From an uncultured Oscillospiraceae bacterium (GTDB lineage Bacteria > Bacillota > Clostridia > Oscillospirales > Ruminococcaceae), in assembly GCA_934446565.1 (NCBI GenBank), contig CAKSEO010000013.1, positions 1-60,003 of the forward strand: a stretch of 60,003 bases of DNA. The letters are read 5' to 3'. A program made the position numbers and the translations under genes. Within the stretch, counting starts at the first letter, position 1; each line of letters begins with the position of its first letter. Of the stretch, positions 17,970 to 28,192 are shown one piece after another. A model generated the notes under the pieces. It saw nothing but the letters and a program-made list of their open reading frames with translations, made no database searches and was not told the origin of the DNA.

Positions 17970-20792
17970 TTATAGCAGCTTCTTGAGATACGCCCCGGTG
18001 TAGCTTACCGGGTTTGCTGCGACTTCCTCGGGAGTTCCCGTCGCGATGACGGTACCACCGCCGCTGCCGCCCTCGGGTCCCATGTCGATGAGGTAGTCTG
18101 CGGTCTTGATAACGTCGAGGTTATGCTCGATAACCAGCACGGAATTGCCGCCGTCGGTCAGTTTCTGGAGTATCTCAATTAGCTTGCGGACGTCTGCGGT
18201 GTGAAGTCCGGTGGTCGGCTCATCGAGAATATAGATCGTCTTTCCGGTGGAGCGCTTTGCAAGCTCCGTTGCGAGCTTTATACGCTGAGCTTCGCCGCCG
18301 GAGAGCGTCGTGCTGCTCTGCCCGATTTTGATGTAGCCCAGCCCGACTTCCTCAAGCGTTTTGAGCTTGTTGTATATCTTCGGGATGTTAGCGAAGAACT
18401 CCACACCCTCGGAGACGGTCATGTCAAGCACTTCGAAGATGTTCTTCCCCTTGTAGCGGACTTCCAGCGTTTCCCGGTTATAGCGGTGTCCCTTGCAGAC
18501 TTCGCATGGCACGAACACATCCGGCAGGAAGTGCATCTCTATCTTGATGATTCCGTCGCCCTCGCACGCTTCGCAGCGGCCACCCTTGATGTTGAACGAG
18601 AATCTTCCCGGTCCGTAGCCCTTTGCCTTGGCTTCGTTCGTCTGTGCGAACAGCTCGCGGATGTCGTTGAAAACTCCGGTGTAGGTCGCGGGGTTGCTGC
18701 GGGGAGTACGTCCGATGGGGGACTGATCTATCATTATCACCTTGTCGAGGTACTCCGAGCCGGTCATATCGGTGAATTTGCCGGGACGTGTACGCGCGCG
18801 GTTCAGCTTTGCGACCAGGTGCTTGTAAATTATCTCGTTGACGAGGGAGCTCTTGCCGCTTCCGGAAACTCCGGTCACGCAGGTGAATATCCCGAGGGGT
18901 ACGTCTACGTTGATATTTCGCAGGTTGTTTTCAGCAGCGCCGATAACGTGCAGCCATTTATCAGACGGCTTGCGGCGCTTTTCCGGAACTGGTATCTTCA
19001 TCTTCCCGGAAAGATACTGCCCGGTGATGGAATCCTTGCATTTCAGCAGTCCGCTGACTTCGCCGCTGTATATGACGTTGCCGCCGTGTACTCCCGCGCC
19101 GGGACCGATATCGACTATCCAGTCGGCGGCGCGCATTGTGTCCTCGTCATGCTCGACCACTATCAGCGTGTTTCCGAGGTCGCGCAGGCGGCGCAGCGTT
19201 GCGATGAGCTTGTCGTTATCACGCTGGTGGAGCCCGATGGACGGCTCGTCAAGAATGTACAGCACGCCTGTCAGGGAGCTTCCTATCTGGGTCGCAAGGC
19301 GTATACGCTGGCTTTCTCCGCCGGAGAGCGTGCCCGCCGACCGTGCGAGCGTGAGGTACTCCAGACCCACGCTTTGCAGGAATCCCAGGCGGGATCTTAT
19401 CTCCTTGAGGATCTGCTTTGCTATCATCGCTTCGCGCTGGGTCAGCTCCAGACCGTTCACGAAATCCAGCGCTTCGGTGACGCTCATGCGGCAGAATTCC
19501 ATGATGTTTTTGCCGCCGACAGTTACCGACAGAGCCGCTTTGTTAAGGCGTTCGCCGTGGCATTCCGGGCATTCCACCTCGCTCATAAATTCCTCGATGG
19601 TGTCGCGGGAATACTGGCTGTTGGTTTCGGCGTAGCGCCGCTCGAGGTTGGTCGCGATGCCCTCGAAATCGGTGTAGAACTGACCGCCGCCCTGCTGTTT
19701 CGGACGCTTGATGAGAATTTTCTCGCCGCGGGTGCCGTACATTATTTCATCAATTGCCTTGTCGGGTATCTCGGAAACCGGCTGGTCAACGGAGAATCCG
19801 TGTTTTTCGGCGAGCGCGTCGATGTACATTGCGGCGATGGTCCCCTCGGCGTAGTTCCAGCCGGAAGCCTTGATAGCGCCGCCGCGTATGGAAAGTCCGG
19901 CGTTAGGCATGATGAGGTCAGGGTCAACCCGCAGGGAGCTTCCTATTCCGGTACATTTCGGGCATGCCCCGTAGGGATTGTTGAACGAGAACATTCTCGG
20001 GGAGAGGTCCTCGATGGAAACGCCGTGCTCCGGGCAGGCGTAGCTCTGCGAGAAGTGCAGTTCCTCGCCGTCGATAACGTCGATGTAGACCAGTCCTCCG
20101 GTGAGATTTCCGGCGGTCTCTATGCTTTCGGTAAGGCGGGATTTGATCCCGTCCTTCATTACAAGTCGGTCTACTACTATTTCAATGGAGTGCTTCTTGT
20201 TCTTCTCAAGGGTTATTTTCTCGTTGAGGTCATAGGCTATCCCATCGACGCGCACGCGGGAGAATCCCGATTTCCTTGCGGCTTCGAACTCCTTTTGGTG
20301 CTCGCCCTTACGTCCGCGCACCACCGGAGCAAGAACCTGGAACTTGGTGCGCTCCGGCAGCTCCAGTACCTTGTCGACTATCTCGTCAACGGTCTGCTGC
20401 TTTATCTCACGGCCGCAGACGGGGCAGTGCGGGACGCCGATACGCGCGTACATCAGGCGGAGGTAGTCGTAAATTTCGGTGACTGTGCCGACCGTTGAAC
20501 GCGGGTTCTTGGAGGTGGTTTTCTGGTCGATGGAGATGGCGGGGGAAAGCCCCTCGATGCTGTCGACATCGGGCTTTTCCATCTGCCCGAGGAACATCCT
20601 CGCGTAGGATGAAAGGCTCTCCATGTAGCGCCGCTGACCGTCCGCGAATATCGTATCGAATGCCAGCGAGCTTTTTCCGCTTCCGGAAAGTCCGGTCATG
20701 ACGACCAGGGAATCCCTCGGGATAGTGAGGTCTATATTTTTCAGGTTGTGCTCCCGGGCGCCCCTGATTATTATTTTATCGTTCTTTGCCAC
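17970..20792 (-). CDS. uvrA: Excinuclease ABC subunit A
   Basis: The 940-residue damage-recognition ATPase of nucleotide excision repair. It has two ABC modules: Walker [10 protein letters not shown] near residue 35 and GVSGSGKSS near 650, two signature motifs LSGGE ([13 protein letters not shown] and [13 protein letters not shown]), Walker [11 protein letters not shown] and [10 protein letters not shown], and Cys pairs of the zinc modules (CPVCG, CPKC, CEAC, CEVC). It is the last gene of the radC-uvrB-unknown-uvrA operon. Length typical. Confidence 0.97.
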   Translation of the reverse strand: MAKNDKIIIRGAREHNLKNIDLTIPRDSLVVMTGLSGSGKSSLAFDTIFADGQRRYMESLSSYARMFLGQMEKPDVDSIEGLSPAISIDQKTTSKNPRSTVGTVTEIYDYLRLMYARIGVPHCPVCGREIKQQTVDEIVDKVLELPERTKFQVLAPVVRGRKGEHQKEFEAARKSGFSRVRVDGIAYDLNEKITLEKNKKHSIEIVVDRLVMKDGIKSRLTESIETAGNLTGGLVYIDVIDGEELHFSQSYACPEHGVSIEDLSPRMFSFNNPYGACPKCTGIGSSLRVDPDLIMPNAGLSIRGGAIKASGWNYAEGTIAAMYIDALAEKHGFSVDQPVSEIPDKAIDEIMYGTRGEKILIKRPKQQGGGQFYTDFEGIATNLERRYAETNSQYSRDTIEEFMSEVECPECHGERLNKAALSVTVGGKNIMEFCRMSVTEALDFVNGLELTQREAMIAKQILKEIRSRLGFLQSVGLEYLTLARSAGTLSGGESQRIRLATQIGSSLTGVLYILDEPSIGLHQRDNDKLIATLRRLRDLGNTLIVVEHDEDTMRAADWIVDIGPGAGVHGGNVIYSGEVSGLLKCKDSITGQYLSGKMKIPVPEKRRKPSDKWLHVIGAAENNLRNINVDVPLGIFTCVTGVSGSGKSSLVNEIIYKHLVAKLNRARTRPGKFTDMTGSEYLDKVIMIDQSPIGRTPRSNPATYTGVFNDIRELFAQTNEAKAKGYGPGRFSFNIKGGRCEACEGDGIIKIEMHFLPDVFVPCEVCKGHRYNRETLEVRYKGKNIFEVLDMTVSEGVEFFANIPKIYNKLKTLEEVGLGYIKIGQSSTTLSGGEAQRIKLATELAKRSTGKTIYILDEPTTGLHTADVRKLIEILQKLTDGGNSVLVIEHNLDVIKTADYLIDMGPEGGSGGGTVIATGTPEEVAANPVSYTGAYLKKLL

Positions 20793-20814
20793 TTTCTTTT
20801 GTTCCTTTCAAGAA

Positions 20815-21228
20815 TCAGTACGGCAGGTAGGAACTGTCGTCTCCGAGAGCTTCGAAATGCCTGCGGTATCTCTTTGGTATCCTGATATCAGAATAATATC
20901 CGATATCTGCCAGAACCTTTGATATAGCTGTTATACCATCATTGTAAAATGCTGTTATGCGCCGTTTCTTGTCGGCTATTCCCTTATAATCCGGAGGGCA
21001 TACGAATGTCCAGTCAGCGGTGTTTTCGTCAACCACTACCCGGAAATACTTGTCAATATCAGTCTGCTTTATCCCGAAATGGGCAAGAAGGATATGGTGT
21101 TCAAAGCTGTCGTCCATATGGGATATCAGTACAGTTTCTCCGTCAAATGAAATTGCTATCAGAAGGGGTTCCTTTTTTGCCAGGTACGAATTAAGCGTAG
21201 CTTCGTCCGGGTACTTGAGATACTTCAT
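20815..21228 (-). CDS. Unrecognised protein between uvrB and uvrA
   Basis: A 137-residue soluble protein without a motif I recognise. The N-terminus includes the segment LLIAISFDGETVLISHMDDSF (roughly residues 22-42), which suggests a small alpha/beta domain. The middle holds IDKYFRVVVDENTADWTFV and the C-terminus is basic then acidic (KRYRRHFEALGDD). It sits 14 bp after uvrB and 22 bp before uvrA, so it belongs to the repair operon. The composition matches its neighbours, with no sign of recent transfer. Function unknown. Confidence 0.75.
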   Translation of the reverse strand: MKYLKYPDEATLNSYLAKKEPLLIAISFDGETVLISHMDDSFEHHILLAHFGIKQTDIDKYFRVVVDENTADWTFVCPPDYKGIADKKRRITAFYNDGITAISKVLADIGYYSDIRIPKRYRRHFEALGDDSSYLPY

Positions 21229-21242
21229 GATTTGTCCTTTCT

Positions 21243-23207
21243 TTATTGCAGTTCCTTTATCTTATCGCGCAGGAATGCCGCATGCTCGAAGTCCAGCATT
21301 TTCGCTGCTTTCTTCATCTCGGCGGTGTAGCGCGCTATCAGGGCTTCGCGCTCCCGCTTGGTTAGCTGCTTTGCGGGTTTGCCGTGCTTCGACGTGCCGT
21401 CGGATTTCTTGGTTATCTCGAGGACGTCGCGGATATCCTTGATTATCGTTTTCGGGGTTATGCCGTGGTCGGCGTTGTACTTCTTCTGTATCTCGCGGCG
21501 GCGCTGGGTTTCGGTTATCGCGCGCTCCATCGACTCTGTAACGCTGTCGGCGTACATTATTACTACGCCCTCGGCGTTTCGCGCGGCTCTGCCTATCGTC
21601 TGGACGAGGGAAGTCTCGCTGCGCAGAAATCCCTCCTTGTCCGCGTCGAGTATCGCAACAAGCGACACCTCCGGGATGTCCAGACCCTCGCGCAGGAGGT
21701 TTATCCCGACCAGCACGTCGAATTCCCCGGCGCGCAGGTCGCGGATGAGTTCCATTCGCTCTATCGTGTCAACATCGTGGTGCATGTAGCGAACCTTGAT
21801 GTCCAGCTTGGTGAAGTAATCGGTGAGGTCCTCCGCCATCTTCTTGGTGAGCGTGGTGACGAGTACGCGCTGACCCTTTGCGGTGCGGGTGTTTATCTCG
21901 GAGATGAGATCCTCTATCTGACCCTCGGTGGGCTTTACGATTATCTCCGGGTCGAGCAGTCCGGTAGGTCTGATGACCTGCTCCACTATCTGGGTGGAGT
22001 GCTCCTTTTCGAAGTCGCCGGGGGTCGCGGAAACGAACACCGCCTGTCCTACCTTGGAGTAGAACTCGTCGAAATTCATCGGGCGGTTGTCATACGCGGA
22101 GGGGAGCCGGAATCCGTAGTCCACAAGGTTCTTCTTTCGGGCGAAGTCGCCGCCGTACATTCCGCGAACCTGCGGGAGGGTAACGTGGCTCTCGTCCACG
22201 AACAGCAGGAAGTCCTTGGGGAAGTGGTCGATAAGCGTTATCGGAGTAGAGCCCGGCTCGCGTCCCGCGAGGATACGCGAGTAGTTTTCAACGCCCTTGC
22301 AGGTGCCTATCTCGCCGAGCATTTCCATATCGTAGCGGGTACGCTGTTCGATACGCTGGGCTTCGATGAGCTTGTTGTTTTCCGTGAAGTACTTCACGCG
22401 CTCCTCCATCTCGCGGTTTATCTCGGCGAGCGCGTCGTGGAGCCGTTCGTGACCTACGATGTAATGCGAGGCAGGGAACACCATGACGTGCTTGAGCGTG
22501 GAGCGCACCTGTCCGGTGAGCGCGTCGAATTCGCTGATACGGTCTATCTCGTCGCCGAAGAATTCCACTCGGATGGCGGTCTCGTTCGTGCCGCCGGCGG
22601 GGAATATCTCCAGCGTGTCGCCCTTAGCGCGGAACTTGTTTCGCGTGAACGACAGCTCGTTGCGTTCGTACTGTATCTCCACAAGGCGTTTAATTACGTC
22701 CTCGCGGCTTATTTCCTGTCCCTCGCGGAGGGAAAGCGTGTTGCTGCGGTAGTCCTCCGGGCTGCCGAGGGAGTAAATGCAGGACACGGAAGCGACAATG
22801 ATGACGTCCCGCCGCTCTGCAAGCGCCATCGTGGCGGAGTGACGCAGGCGGTCTATTTCGTCGTTTATTGCGCTGTCCTTTTCGATGTAGGCGTCGGTGG
22901 AGGGGATGTACGCCTCCGGCTGGTAGTAGTCGTAGTATGACACGAAGTACTCCACGGCGTTGTTCGGGAAGAACTCCCGGAACTCGGAGCAGAGCTGCGC
23001 CGCGAGGGTCTTGTTGTGGGCGAGGACCAGGGTAGGGCGGTTGCAGTTTGCGATGATGTTCGCCATTGTGAAGGTCTTGCCGGAGCCGGTAACGCCGAGG
23101 AGGGTCTGCTCCTTGTCGCCGCGGAGGACGCCCTCGGTGAGCTCCTTTATAGCCTGCGGCTGGTCGCCGGTGGGGGAGTAGTTCGAGTGTAGTTCAAAAT
23201 GATCCAT
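21243..23207 (-). CDS. uvrB: Excinuclease ABC subunit B
   Basis: The 654-residue helicase-like subunit that receives damaged DNA from UvrA and recruits UvrC. Walker [10 protein letters not shown], the beta-hairpin region [13 protein letters not shown], the DESH box [11 protein letters not shown], helicase motifs [13 protein letters not shown] and QTIGRAARN, and the C-terminal UVR domain ([20 protein letters not shown]) are all visible. The length is normal. Confidence 0.97.
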   Translation of the reverse strand: MDHFELHSNYSPTGDQPQAIKELTEGVLRGDKEQTLLGVTGSGKTFTMANIIANCNRPTLVLAHNKTLAAQLCSEFREFFPNNAVEYFVSYYDYYQPEAYIPSTDAYIEKDSAINDEIDRLRHSATMALAERRDVIIVASVSCIYSLGSPEDYRSNTLSLREGQEISREDVIKRLVEIQYERNELSFTRNKFRAKGDTLEIFPAGGTNETAIRVEFFGDEIDRISEFDALTGQVRSTLKHVMVFPASHYIVGHERLHDALAEINREMEERVKYFTENNKLIEAQRIEQRTRYDMEMLGEIGTCKGVENYSRILAGREPGSTPITLIDHFPKDFLLFVDESHVTLPQVRGMYGGDFARKKNLVDYGFRLPSAYDNRPMNFDEFYSKVGQAVFVSATPGDFEKEHSTQIVEQVIRPTGLLDPEIIVKPTEGQIEDLISEINTRTAKGQRVLVTTLTKKMAEDLTDYFTKLDIKVRYMHHDVDTIERMELIRDLRAGEFDVLVGINLLREGLDIPEVSLVAILDADKEGFLRSETSLVQTIGRAARNAEGVVIMYADSVTESMERAITETQRRREIQKKYNADHGITPKTIIKDIRDVLEITKKSDGTSKHGKPAKQLTKREREALIARYTAEMKKAAKMLDFEHAAFLRDKIKELQ

Positions 23208-23223
23208 AAATTCACCTGATATA

Positions 23224-23919
23224 TCAGAACCAGATATCCGGCAGCATGCCTGCGGTGCGCATGGAGTAGCTGTCGTCTTCGTTAACGATTATGTGATCCA
23301 CGAGCTGGATGCCGATATTGTGCAGAGCCTGGGCGACCCGTCTGGTGGAAGCAACGTCGGCTGTAGACGGGAGCAGCACTCCCCGCGGATGACTGTGTGC
23401 GAGGACGATGTTGCTGCACTGGGTTCGTATTGCGCGCGTGACGATGCTGCGCAGGTCGAAATCGACTGAGTTTGGACCTCCCCGGGATATCTGGGATTCG
23501 CCGATGAGGTTCAGCGTCTGGTCAAGGAAAAGTGCGTGAGCCTCCTCTGACGTGCTGCCTTTCAGCAGGTCGTAGCAGAATCTGCGGACGCTTTCCGAGG
23601 TGGAGAGCCGCATTCCGGCGATGTCGGATTTGCTGTATTTGCGGGCGAAATCCTTCATGAAGCTGATGAGCGCCGCTGCGGTGACTCCGACGTTTTTTTC
23701 CTCGACGAGTTCTTCGTAGCCTGCGTTGAGCACGCCCTCAAGCGAGCCGAAACGGTCGATGAGCTGGTGGCTGATATCGTTCGTGTTACGGCGGGAATAG
23801 GCTGTATAAAGGAAAATCTCCAGTATTTCGTGTTCCTCGAAGCAGTCGATGCCATGCTCAAGGTACTTTTTGAGCATGCGCTGTCGGTGTCCGGAATGTA
23901 AATTCTTTTCTTCTGCCAT
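23224..23919 (-). CDS. radC: RadC/DUF2466 JAB-domain protein
   Basis: A 231-residue protein with an N-terminal helix-hairpin-helix region ([18 protein letters not shown] onwards) and a C-terminal JAB/MPN metalloprotease-like domain. The metal motif is LAHSHPRG followed by Ser and Asp in LPSTADV. The biochemical role of the family is unsettled despite its name. An upstream in-frame start exists, but AAAGAGGG seven bases before the ATG at 23919 favours this one. It is the first gene of the uvr operon, 16 bp ahead of uvrB. Confidence 0.9.
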   Translation of the reverse strand: MAEEKNLHSGHRQRMLKKYLEHGIDCFEEHEILEIFLYTAYSRRNTNDISHQLIDRFGSLEGVLNAGYEELVEEKNVGVTAAALISFMKDFARKYSKSDIAGMRLSTSESVRRFCYDLLKGSTSEEAHALFLDQTLNLIGESQISRGGPNSVDFDLRSIVTRAIRTQCSNIVLAHSHPRGVLLPSTADVASTRRVAQALHNIGIQLVDHIIVNEDDSYSMRTAGMLPDIWF

Positions 23920-23967
23920 TTTCAGCCCTCTTTCACGTTTTTTGTCGTTGGTGAACGATACCTTTAC

Positions 23968-23996
23968 ATTATAATGCATAGTTCGTCTTTTGTCAA
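23968..23996 (-). promoter_or_regulatory. Consensus promoter of the radC-uvrBA operon
   Basis: On the minus strand TTGACA (complement of 23991-23996), a 17-bp spacer and TATAAT (complement of 23968-23973) form a perfect consensus promoter. I see no GAAC-N4-GTTC type LexA box over or next to it, so SOS control is not evident. Confidence 0.85.
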
Positions 23997-24040
23997 GGTG
24001 CTGATTAAAATTAGTTTACGCTGAAATTCGGGATAAATAC

Positions 24041-24069
24041 AAAACAGGGTCTGAATTTAACAGACCCTG
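24041..24069 (-). terminator. Terminator of pdxS-pdxT
   Basis: A perfect 9-bp stem (24045-24053 with 24061-24069) is followed on the minus strand by TTTTG. It lies directly after the pdxT stop. Confidence 0.8.
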
Positions 24070-24075
24070 AAATTA

Positions 24076-24663
24076 TTACACCGCGGCAGTTCTACGCGTT
24101 TCAGATACCATATTCAGAAAATACCCGTGCACCGATGTGTCGTCGGTGAGCTCCGGATGGAACGCCGTTACAAGCATACTTCCCTGACGAGCCGCTACTG
24201 CCTTTCCATCGACCTCCGCAAGTATCTCCGCGCCAATGGATGCGCTTATGTACGGCGCTCTGATGAATGTCATGGGGATGATTCCCAGCCCTTTGAAAGC
24301 GGCATTCGCCGAGAAGCTTCCGAGCTGCCTGCCGTAGGCGTTGCGCTTCGCGATGATATCCATTACCGCAAGGTGGGGAGGCTCTCCGCCGTCGATACTC
24401 CTGGCGAGCAGTATCAGCCCTGCGCAGGTCCCGAAAACCGGCGTTCCGCTCAGGATGAGTTCCCGTAGGGGCTCCATGAGCCCCAGCTCCCGCAGCAGCT
24501 TACCCTGTACGGTGCTTTCGCCGCCGGGGATTATCAACCCGTCCATCTGCTGGGAGAGGTCGCGGAGCTGGCGTATCTCGAAGCTTTCCGCGCCGAGCTT
24601 CGACAGCATTTTCTCATGCTCGATGAATGCGCCCTGTAGCGCTAAAACACCTATCCTCATCAT
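24076..24663 (-). CDS. pdxT: Pyridoxal 5'-phosphate synthase glutaminase subunit
   Basis: A 195-residue class I glutaminase that supplies ammonia to PdxS for PLP synthesis. It begins [15 protein letters not shown], has the oxyanion segment PGGEST, the nucleophile Cys in [11 protein letters not shown] and the His-Glu pair in [10 protein letters not shown]. The start ATGATG overlaps the pdxS stop by 4 bp (24660-24663), a classical coupled pair. Confidence 0.96.
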   Translation of the reverse strand: MMRIGVLALQGAFIEHEKMLSKLGAESFEIRQLRDLSQQMDGLIIPGGESTVQGKLLRELGLMEPLRELILSGTPVFGTCAGLILLARSIDGGEPPHLAVMDIIAKRNAYGRQLGSFSANAAFKGLGIIPMTFIRAPYISASIGAEILAEVDGKAVAARQGSMLVTAFHPELTDDTSVHGYFLNMVSETRRTAAV

Positions 24664-25532
24664 TTTCCGCGCTCCGCCATGAGCAGAGCGATCTCCTGCT
24701 CGTTTATGCCGACCATCGCTTCTCCGAGGTCCTCTGAGAGCTCTGCGAGCATCTTTGCGTCGGTGAAGTTGGTGACAGCCTTGACTATTGCCGCCGCACG
24801 CTTCTCAGGATTGCCGGACTTGAATATGCCGGAGCCTACGAACACGCCCTCCGCGCCGAGCTGCATCATCAGCGCAGCGTCTGCGGGAGTTGCAACTCCG
24901 CCTGCGGCAAAGTTGACAACCGGGAGCTTCTTGTTGTCGTGAACGAACTTTACCAGCTCGAACGGCACTGCGAGGGACTTCGCGGTCTCGTAGAGTTCGT
25001 CCTCCGCCATGGAGCCTATGCGGCGTATCTCGCTCTGCATCATCCGCATATGACGTACCGCCTGTACGACGTCGCCGGTGCCGGGCTCGCCCTTCGTGCG
25101 TATCATGGACGCGCCTTCGTTTATTCTGCGGAGCGCCTCGCCGAGGTCCTTTGCGCCGCATACGAACGGAACGTCGAATTTCGTCTTGTCGATGTGGTAC
25201 TTATCGTCGGCGGGGGAGAGTACCTCGCTTTCGTCGATGTAGTCTATTTCTATCGCCTGGAGTATCTGCGCCTCTGCGAAGTGACCGATACGGCACTTTG
25301 CCATTACCGGAATGGAGACTGCGTCCTGAATGCCCTTTATCATCTTCGGGTCGCTCATTCTGGAAACGCCGCCAGCCGCGCGGATATCCGCCGGGATACG
25401 CTCCAGCGCCATTACTGCGCACGCGCCTGCCGCTTCTGCTATTCGAGCCTGCTCCGGGGTGGTGACGTCCATAATTACGCCGCCCTTGAGCATCTGGGCG
25501 AGGTTCTTGTTGAGTTCGAGTCTGTCTGACAT
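24660..25532 (-). CDS. pdxS: Pyridoxal 5'-phosphate synthase lyase subunit
   Basis: A 290-residue TIM-barrel enzyme making PLP from ribose 5-phosphate, glyceraldehyde 3-phosphate and ammonia. It has the N-terminal [22 protein letters not shown], the Lys region [17 protein letters not shown], and [13 protein letters not shown]. The ATG at 25532 is preferred because AAAGGAG lies 9 bases before it; a longer frame from 25604 would run back towards the -10 box. Confidence 0.97.
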   Translation of the reverse strand: MSDRLELNKNLAQMLKGGVIMDVTTPEQARIAEAAGACAVMALERIPADIRAAGGVSRMSDPKMIKGIQDAVSIPVMAKCRIGHFAEAQILQAIEIDYIDESEVLSPADDKYHIDKTKFDVPFVCGAKDLGEALRRINEGASMIRTKGEPGTGDVVQAVRHMRMMQSEIRRIGSMAEDELYETAKSLAVPFELVKFVHDNKKLPVVNFAAGGVATPADAALMMQLGAEGVFVGSGIFKSGNPEKRAAAIVKAVTNFTDAKMLAELSEDLGEAMVGINEQEIALLMAERGK

Positions 25533-25583
25533 GGTAAGATTCTCCTTTGTGTTGTTCTGAGCATTTCGCTCTTTCTGGTTTCT

Positions 25584-25611
25584 ATTATAGCCGAAACTGG
25601 TCATCTTTCAA
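25584..25611 (-). promoter_or_regulatory. Promoter of pdxS-pdxT
   Basis: TTGAAA (complement of 25606-25611) and TATAAT (complement of 25584-25589) are 16 bp apart on the minus strand, about 50 nt before the pdxS start. Confidence 0.75.
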
Positions 25612-25676
25612 TAATCAGAAATGTGCTAAAATGTAATACCAGATTGCAAAGAAATTTCTGCATTAAGGTAAACTAC

Positions 25677-25705
25677 TTGACAAGACGAACCAAAAGCGGT
25701 ATAAT
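25677..25705 (+). promoter_or_regulatory. Perfect consensus promoter ahead of the RNase J leader
   Basis: TTGACA (25677-25682), 17 bp, TATAAT (25700-25705). Transcription should begin near 25712, about 440 nt before the RNase J start codon. Confidence 0.85.
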
Positions 25706-25711
25706 AAATAC

Positions 25712-26152
25712 ATATGTCCGGCTAAGCGCCGGAAGTTATTCAAGGTATTAAACCGGGCGGATGTATAATCGTTCATCACCGGTCAAATATAGATACAGGT
25801 AAATTTTTGCAGATAACATATATCAACTGAATATCATGGAACAACAGCCGGACGCGGATATCCGCCCGGCAGCAGCCGACCTCCTGCCATGCGGCACCAT
25901 TCGCTGCACGCGCAGGGGTCTGTTCCGCAATGCCGTTTTACTCACAGGCGCTGTTTTCCGGCACCGTATTGCCGGGGGCGGCAGCCGTATGCCCTGCGCA
26001 GTGGCAGTCATCTGCCCTGTTTCGGAGCTCGTTTTTATTGATTTGCGGACGCTTACTTAACCATCTCATTTCAGACCTCGGAGTTTCGGCGGGAGAAGTG
26101 TGCCTTCCGGAGCCTCTGATATAGTTTCTGCACGGAGAAAGGACCGTAATTA
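25712..26152 (+). ncRNA. Long hairpin-rich leader upstream of RNase J
   Basis: About 440 nt without a convincing gene lies between a strong promoter and RNase J. Hairpins are frequent: TCCGGC/GCCGGA just after the start of transcription, GCCGG..CCGGC enclosing GCGG/CCGC near 25851-25874, CGGCA/TGCCG near 25960-25975, and GGCAG/CTGCC near 26000-26015. A 74-codon frame at 25836 has no ribosome site. It could be a structured 5' UTR (RNase J autocontrol is plausible) or an independent RNA. It does not match RNase P, tmRNA or SRP RNA features known to me. Confidence 0.45.
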
Positions 26153-28147
26153 ATGGGATTATTGACTAACAACAAGCTTCTTACAGAAACAGAAAACATC
26201 GCTCCGAAGAAAAGACAGGAGCCTGCGGCAAAGCCCGAAAAGGCGGCAGCTTCCGCTCCTGCGGCTTCCGAAAAGAGCAGGAACGACAAGCGCTACCGTG
26301 CAAGATTCACCCCGGTGAAGAAAAAGGACAACGCACAGAAAGCAGTCCTAAAGCCCGTACAGGAGCGCGCCGAGCGTATTGAGCGTATCGAGCGCGTGGA
26401 GCGTACTGAGCGTACTGAGCGCGGCAGACGCGACAATCAGCGCTCATCCAAGAAACAGCCCCGCGAGGTGCGCTACGCTCCGGTGAAGTTCACGGCGCTG
26501 GGCGGACTTAATGAAATAGGAAAGAACCTCTACGTATACGAGTGCAGCAACGATATGTTCATCGTTGACTGCGGACTTGCATTCCCGGACGAGGACATGC
26601 CCGGCGTTGACCTGGTAGTCCCGGATTTCACCTACCTCGAGAAGAACCGCGAGCGCCTGCGCGGTATCGTGATCACTCACGGTCATGAGGACCACATCGG
26701 CGCGCTGCCGTACCTCCTCAAGAAGATAAACGTGCCTATCTACGGCACACGTCTGACCCTGGGTCTGGTAGAGGGCAAGCTCAAGGAACACAACCTGCTT
26801 TCCCAGGCGTCGCTGAACGTTGTGGAGCCGCGCCAGAATGTACGCATGGGCTGCATGTCCGTGGAGTTCATCCGAGTGAACCACTCCATTCCGGACGCCT
26901 GCGCGCTGGCTATCCACACCCCTGCGGGAGTCATCGTCCACACCGGCGACTTCAAGGTGGACTACACCCCTATCGAGGGCGGCATTATCGACCTGGCGCG
27001 TTTCGGCGAGCTGGGCAACCGCGGCGTGCTCGCGCTCATGTCCGAGAGCACCAACGCGGAGCGTCCCGGCTACACGAAGTCCGAGCGCTCCGTTGGCGAG
27101 AGCTTCAAGAATCTGTTCAATTCCGCAGAGGGAAAGCGCATCATAATCGCTACATTTTCCAGTAATATACACCGCATTCAGCAGATAATCGACCAGGCGG
27201 CTATCCACGACAGAAAGGTCGCTATCTCCGGACGAAGCATGCAGAACGTCATCGCAAAGGCGGTCGAGCTGAATTACGTCCGCATTCCGGAGGGAATGCT
27301 CATCGACATCGAGGACGTCAACAAGTACCCGCCGGAGAAGCTGGTCATCTGCACCACCGGCAGCCAGGGCGAGCCGCTCTCCGCGCTCTCCAGAATGTCC
27401 AGCGGCGACCACAGACAGGTGACTATCACCCCGATGGACTTCATAATCATCTCCGCAACGCCTATACCGGGCAACGAAAAGCTGGTGACAAAGGTAGTGA
27501 ACGAGCTGATGAAGCAAGGCGCGGAGGTCATCTACGAGTCGATGTACGAGGTGCACGTTTCGGGTCACGCATGCCAGGACGAGCTGAAAATGATGATATC
27601 CCTTACAAAGCCGAAGTTCTTCATCCCGATACACGGCGAGTACAAGCACCTTAAAAAGCACAGCAAGCTTGCCATCGGAATGGGCATTCCGGAGGATCAT
27701 ATCTTCATCGCCGACCTGGGTCAGGTGCTGGAGACCGACGGCGTCGAGATGAAATTCACGGGTACAGTCCCCTCCGGCAGGGTGATGGTTGACGGCTACG
27801 GCGTCGGCGACGTCGGCAGCGTTGTGCTCCGCGACAGAAAGCACCTCGCCGAGGACGGCGTGATGATAATCGTTGCAACCATCGACCGCGAGACTGGAAG
27901 CGTGCTCGCAGGTCCGGACATCGTTTCCCGCGGATTCGTTTACGTCCGCGAGAGCGAGCAGCTGATGGACGACGCGAAGCAGCTCATGAAGCAGGTCATG
28001 GAAAACTGCCGCGACAGAAATATCCGCGAGTGGGGCAATATCAAGTCGGCGATGCGCGACGCGCTGAGCGATTTCATCTATTCCAAGACCAAGCGCAGCC
28101 CGATGATACTTCCGATTATCATGGAGGTACAGGGAAAGGCTGACTAA
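26153..28147 (+). CDS. rnj: Ribonuclease J with charged N-terminal extension
   Basis: A 664-residue metallo-beta-lactamase/beta-CASP exo- and endoribonuclease for mRNA decay and rRNA processing. The catalytic part begins near residue 110 (FTALGGLNEIGKNLYV) and has the zinc motif THGHEDHIGALPYL, later VNHSIPDA, HTGDFK, STNAERPGYT and the C-terminal IPIHGEYKHLKKH. The first 105 residues are an added disordered, basic segment with Ala/Lys-rich sequence and an Arg-Glu periodic run (ERIERVERTERTER) near residues 75-95. AGAAAGGA precedes the ATG. Confidence 0.95.
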   Translation: MGLLTNNKLLTETENIAPKKRQEPAAKPEKAAASAPAASEKSRNDKRYRARFTPVKKKDNAQKAVLKPVQERAERIERIERVERTERTERGRRDNQRSSKKQPREVRYAPVKFTALGGLNEIGKNLYVYECSNDMFIVDCGLAFPDEDMPGVDLVVPDFTYLEKNRERLRGIVITHGHEDHIGALPYLLKKINVPIYGTRLTLGLVEGKLKEHNLLSQASLNVVEPRQNVRMGCMSVEFIRVNHSIPDACALAIHTPAGVIVHTGDFKVDYTPIEGGIIDLARFGELGNRGVLALMSESTNAERPGYTKSERSVGESFKNLFNSAEGKRIIIATFSSNIHRIQQIIDQAAIHDRKVAISGRSMQNVIAKAVELNYVRIPEGMLIDIEDVNKYPPEKLVICTTGSQGEPLSALSRMSSGDHRQVTITPMDFIIISATPIPGNEKLVTKVVNELMKQGAEVIYESMYEVHVSGHACQDELKMMISLTKPKFFIPIHGEYKHLKKHSKLAIGMGIPEDHIFIADLGQVLETDGVEMKFTGTVPSGRVMVDGYGVGDVGSVVLRDRKHLAEDGVMIIVATIDRETGSVLAGPDIVSRGFVYVRESEQLMDDAKQLMKQVMENCRDRNIREWGNIKSAMRDALSDFIYSKTKRSPMILPIIMEVQGKAD

Positions 28148-28192
28148 AGCAGAGCCGTCTTACTTTGCAACTCATTTTTGGAGGGTCTTTTA

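Noticed and set aside
18201..20498. A 765-codon open frame antisense to uvrA
   Set aside because: It lies wholly over a clear uvrA gene and reflects the codon bias of the other strand. Its translation has no recognisable domain.
25836..26060. A 74-codon frame in the RNase J leader
   Set aside because: No Shine-Dalgarno before its ATG and an unlikely protein composition; the hairpins explain the region better.
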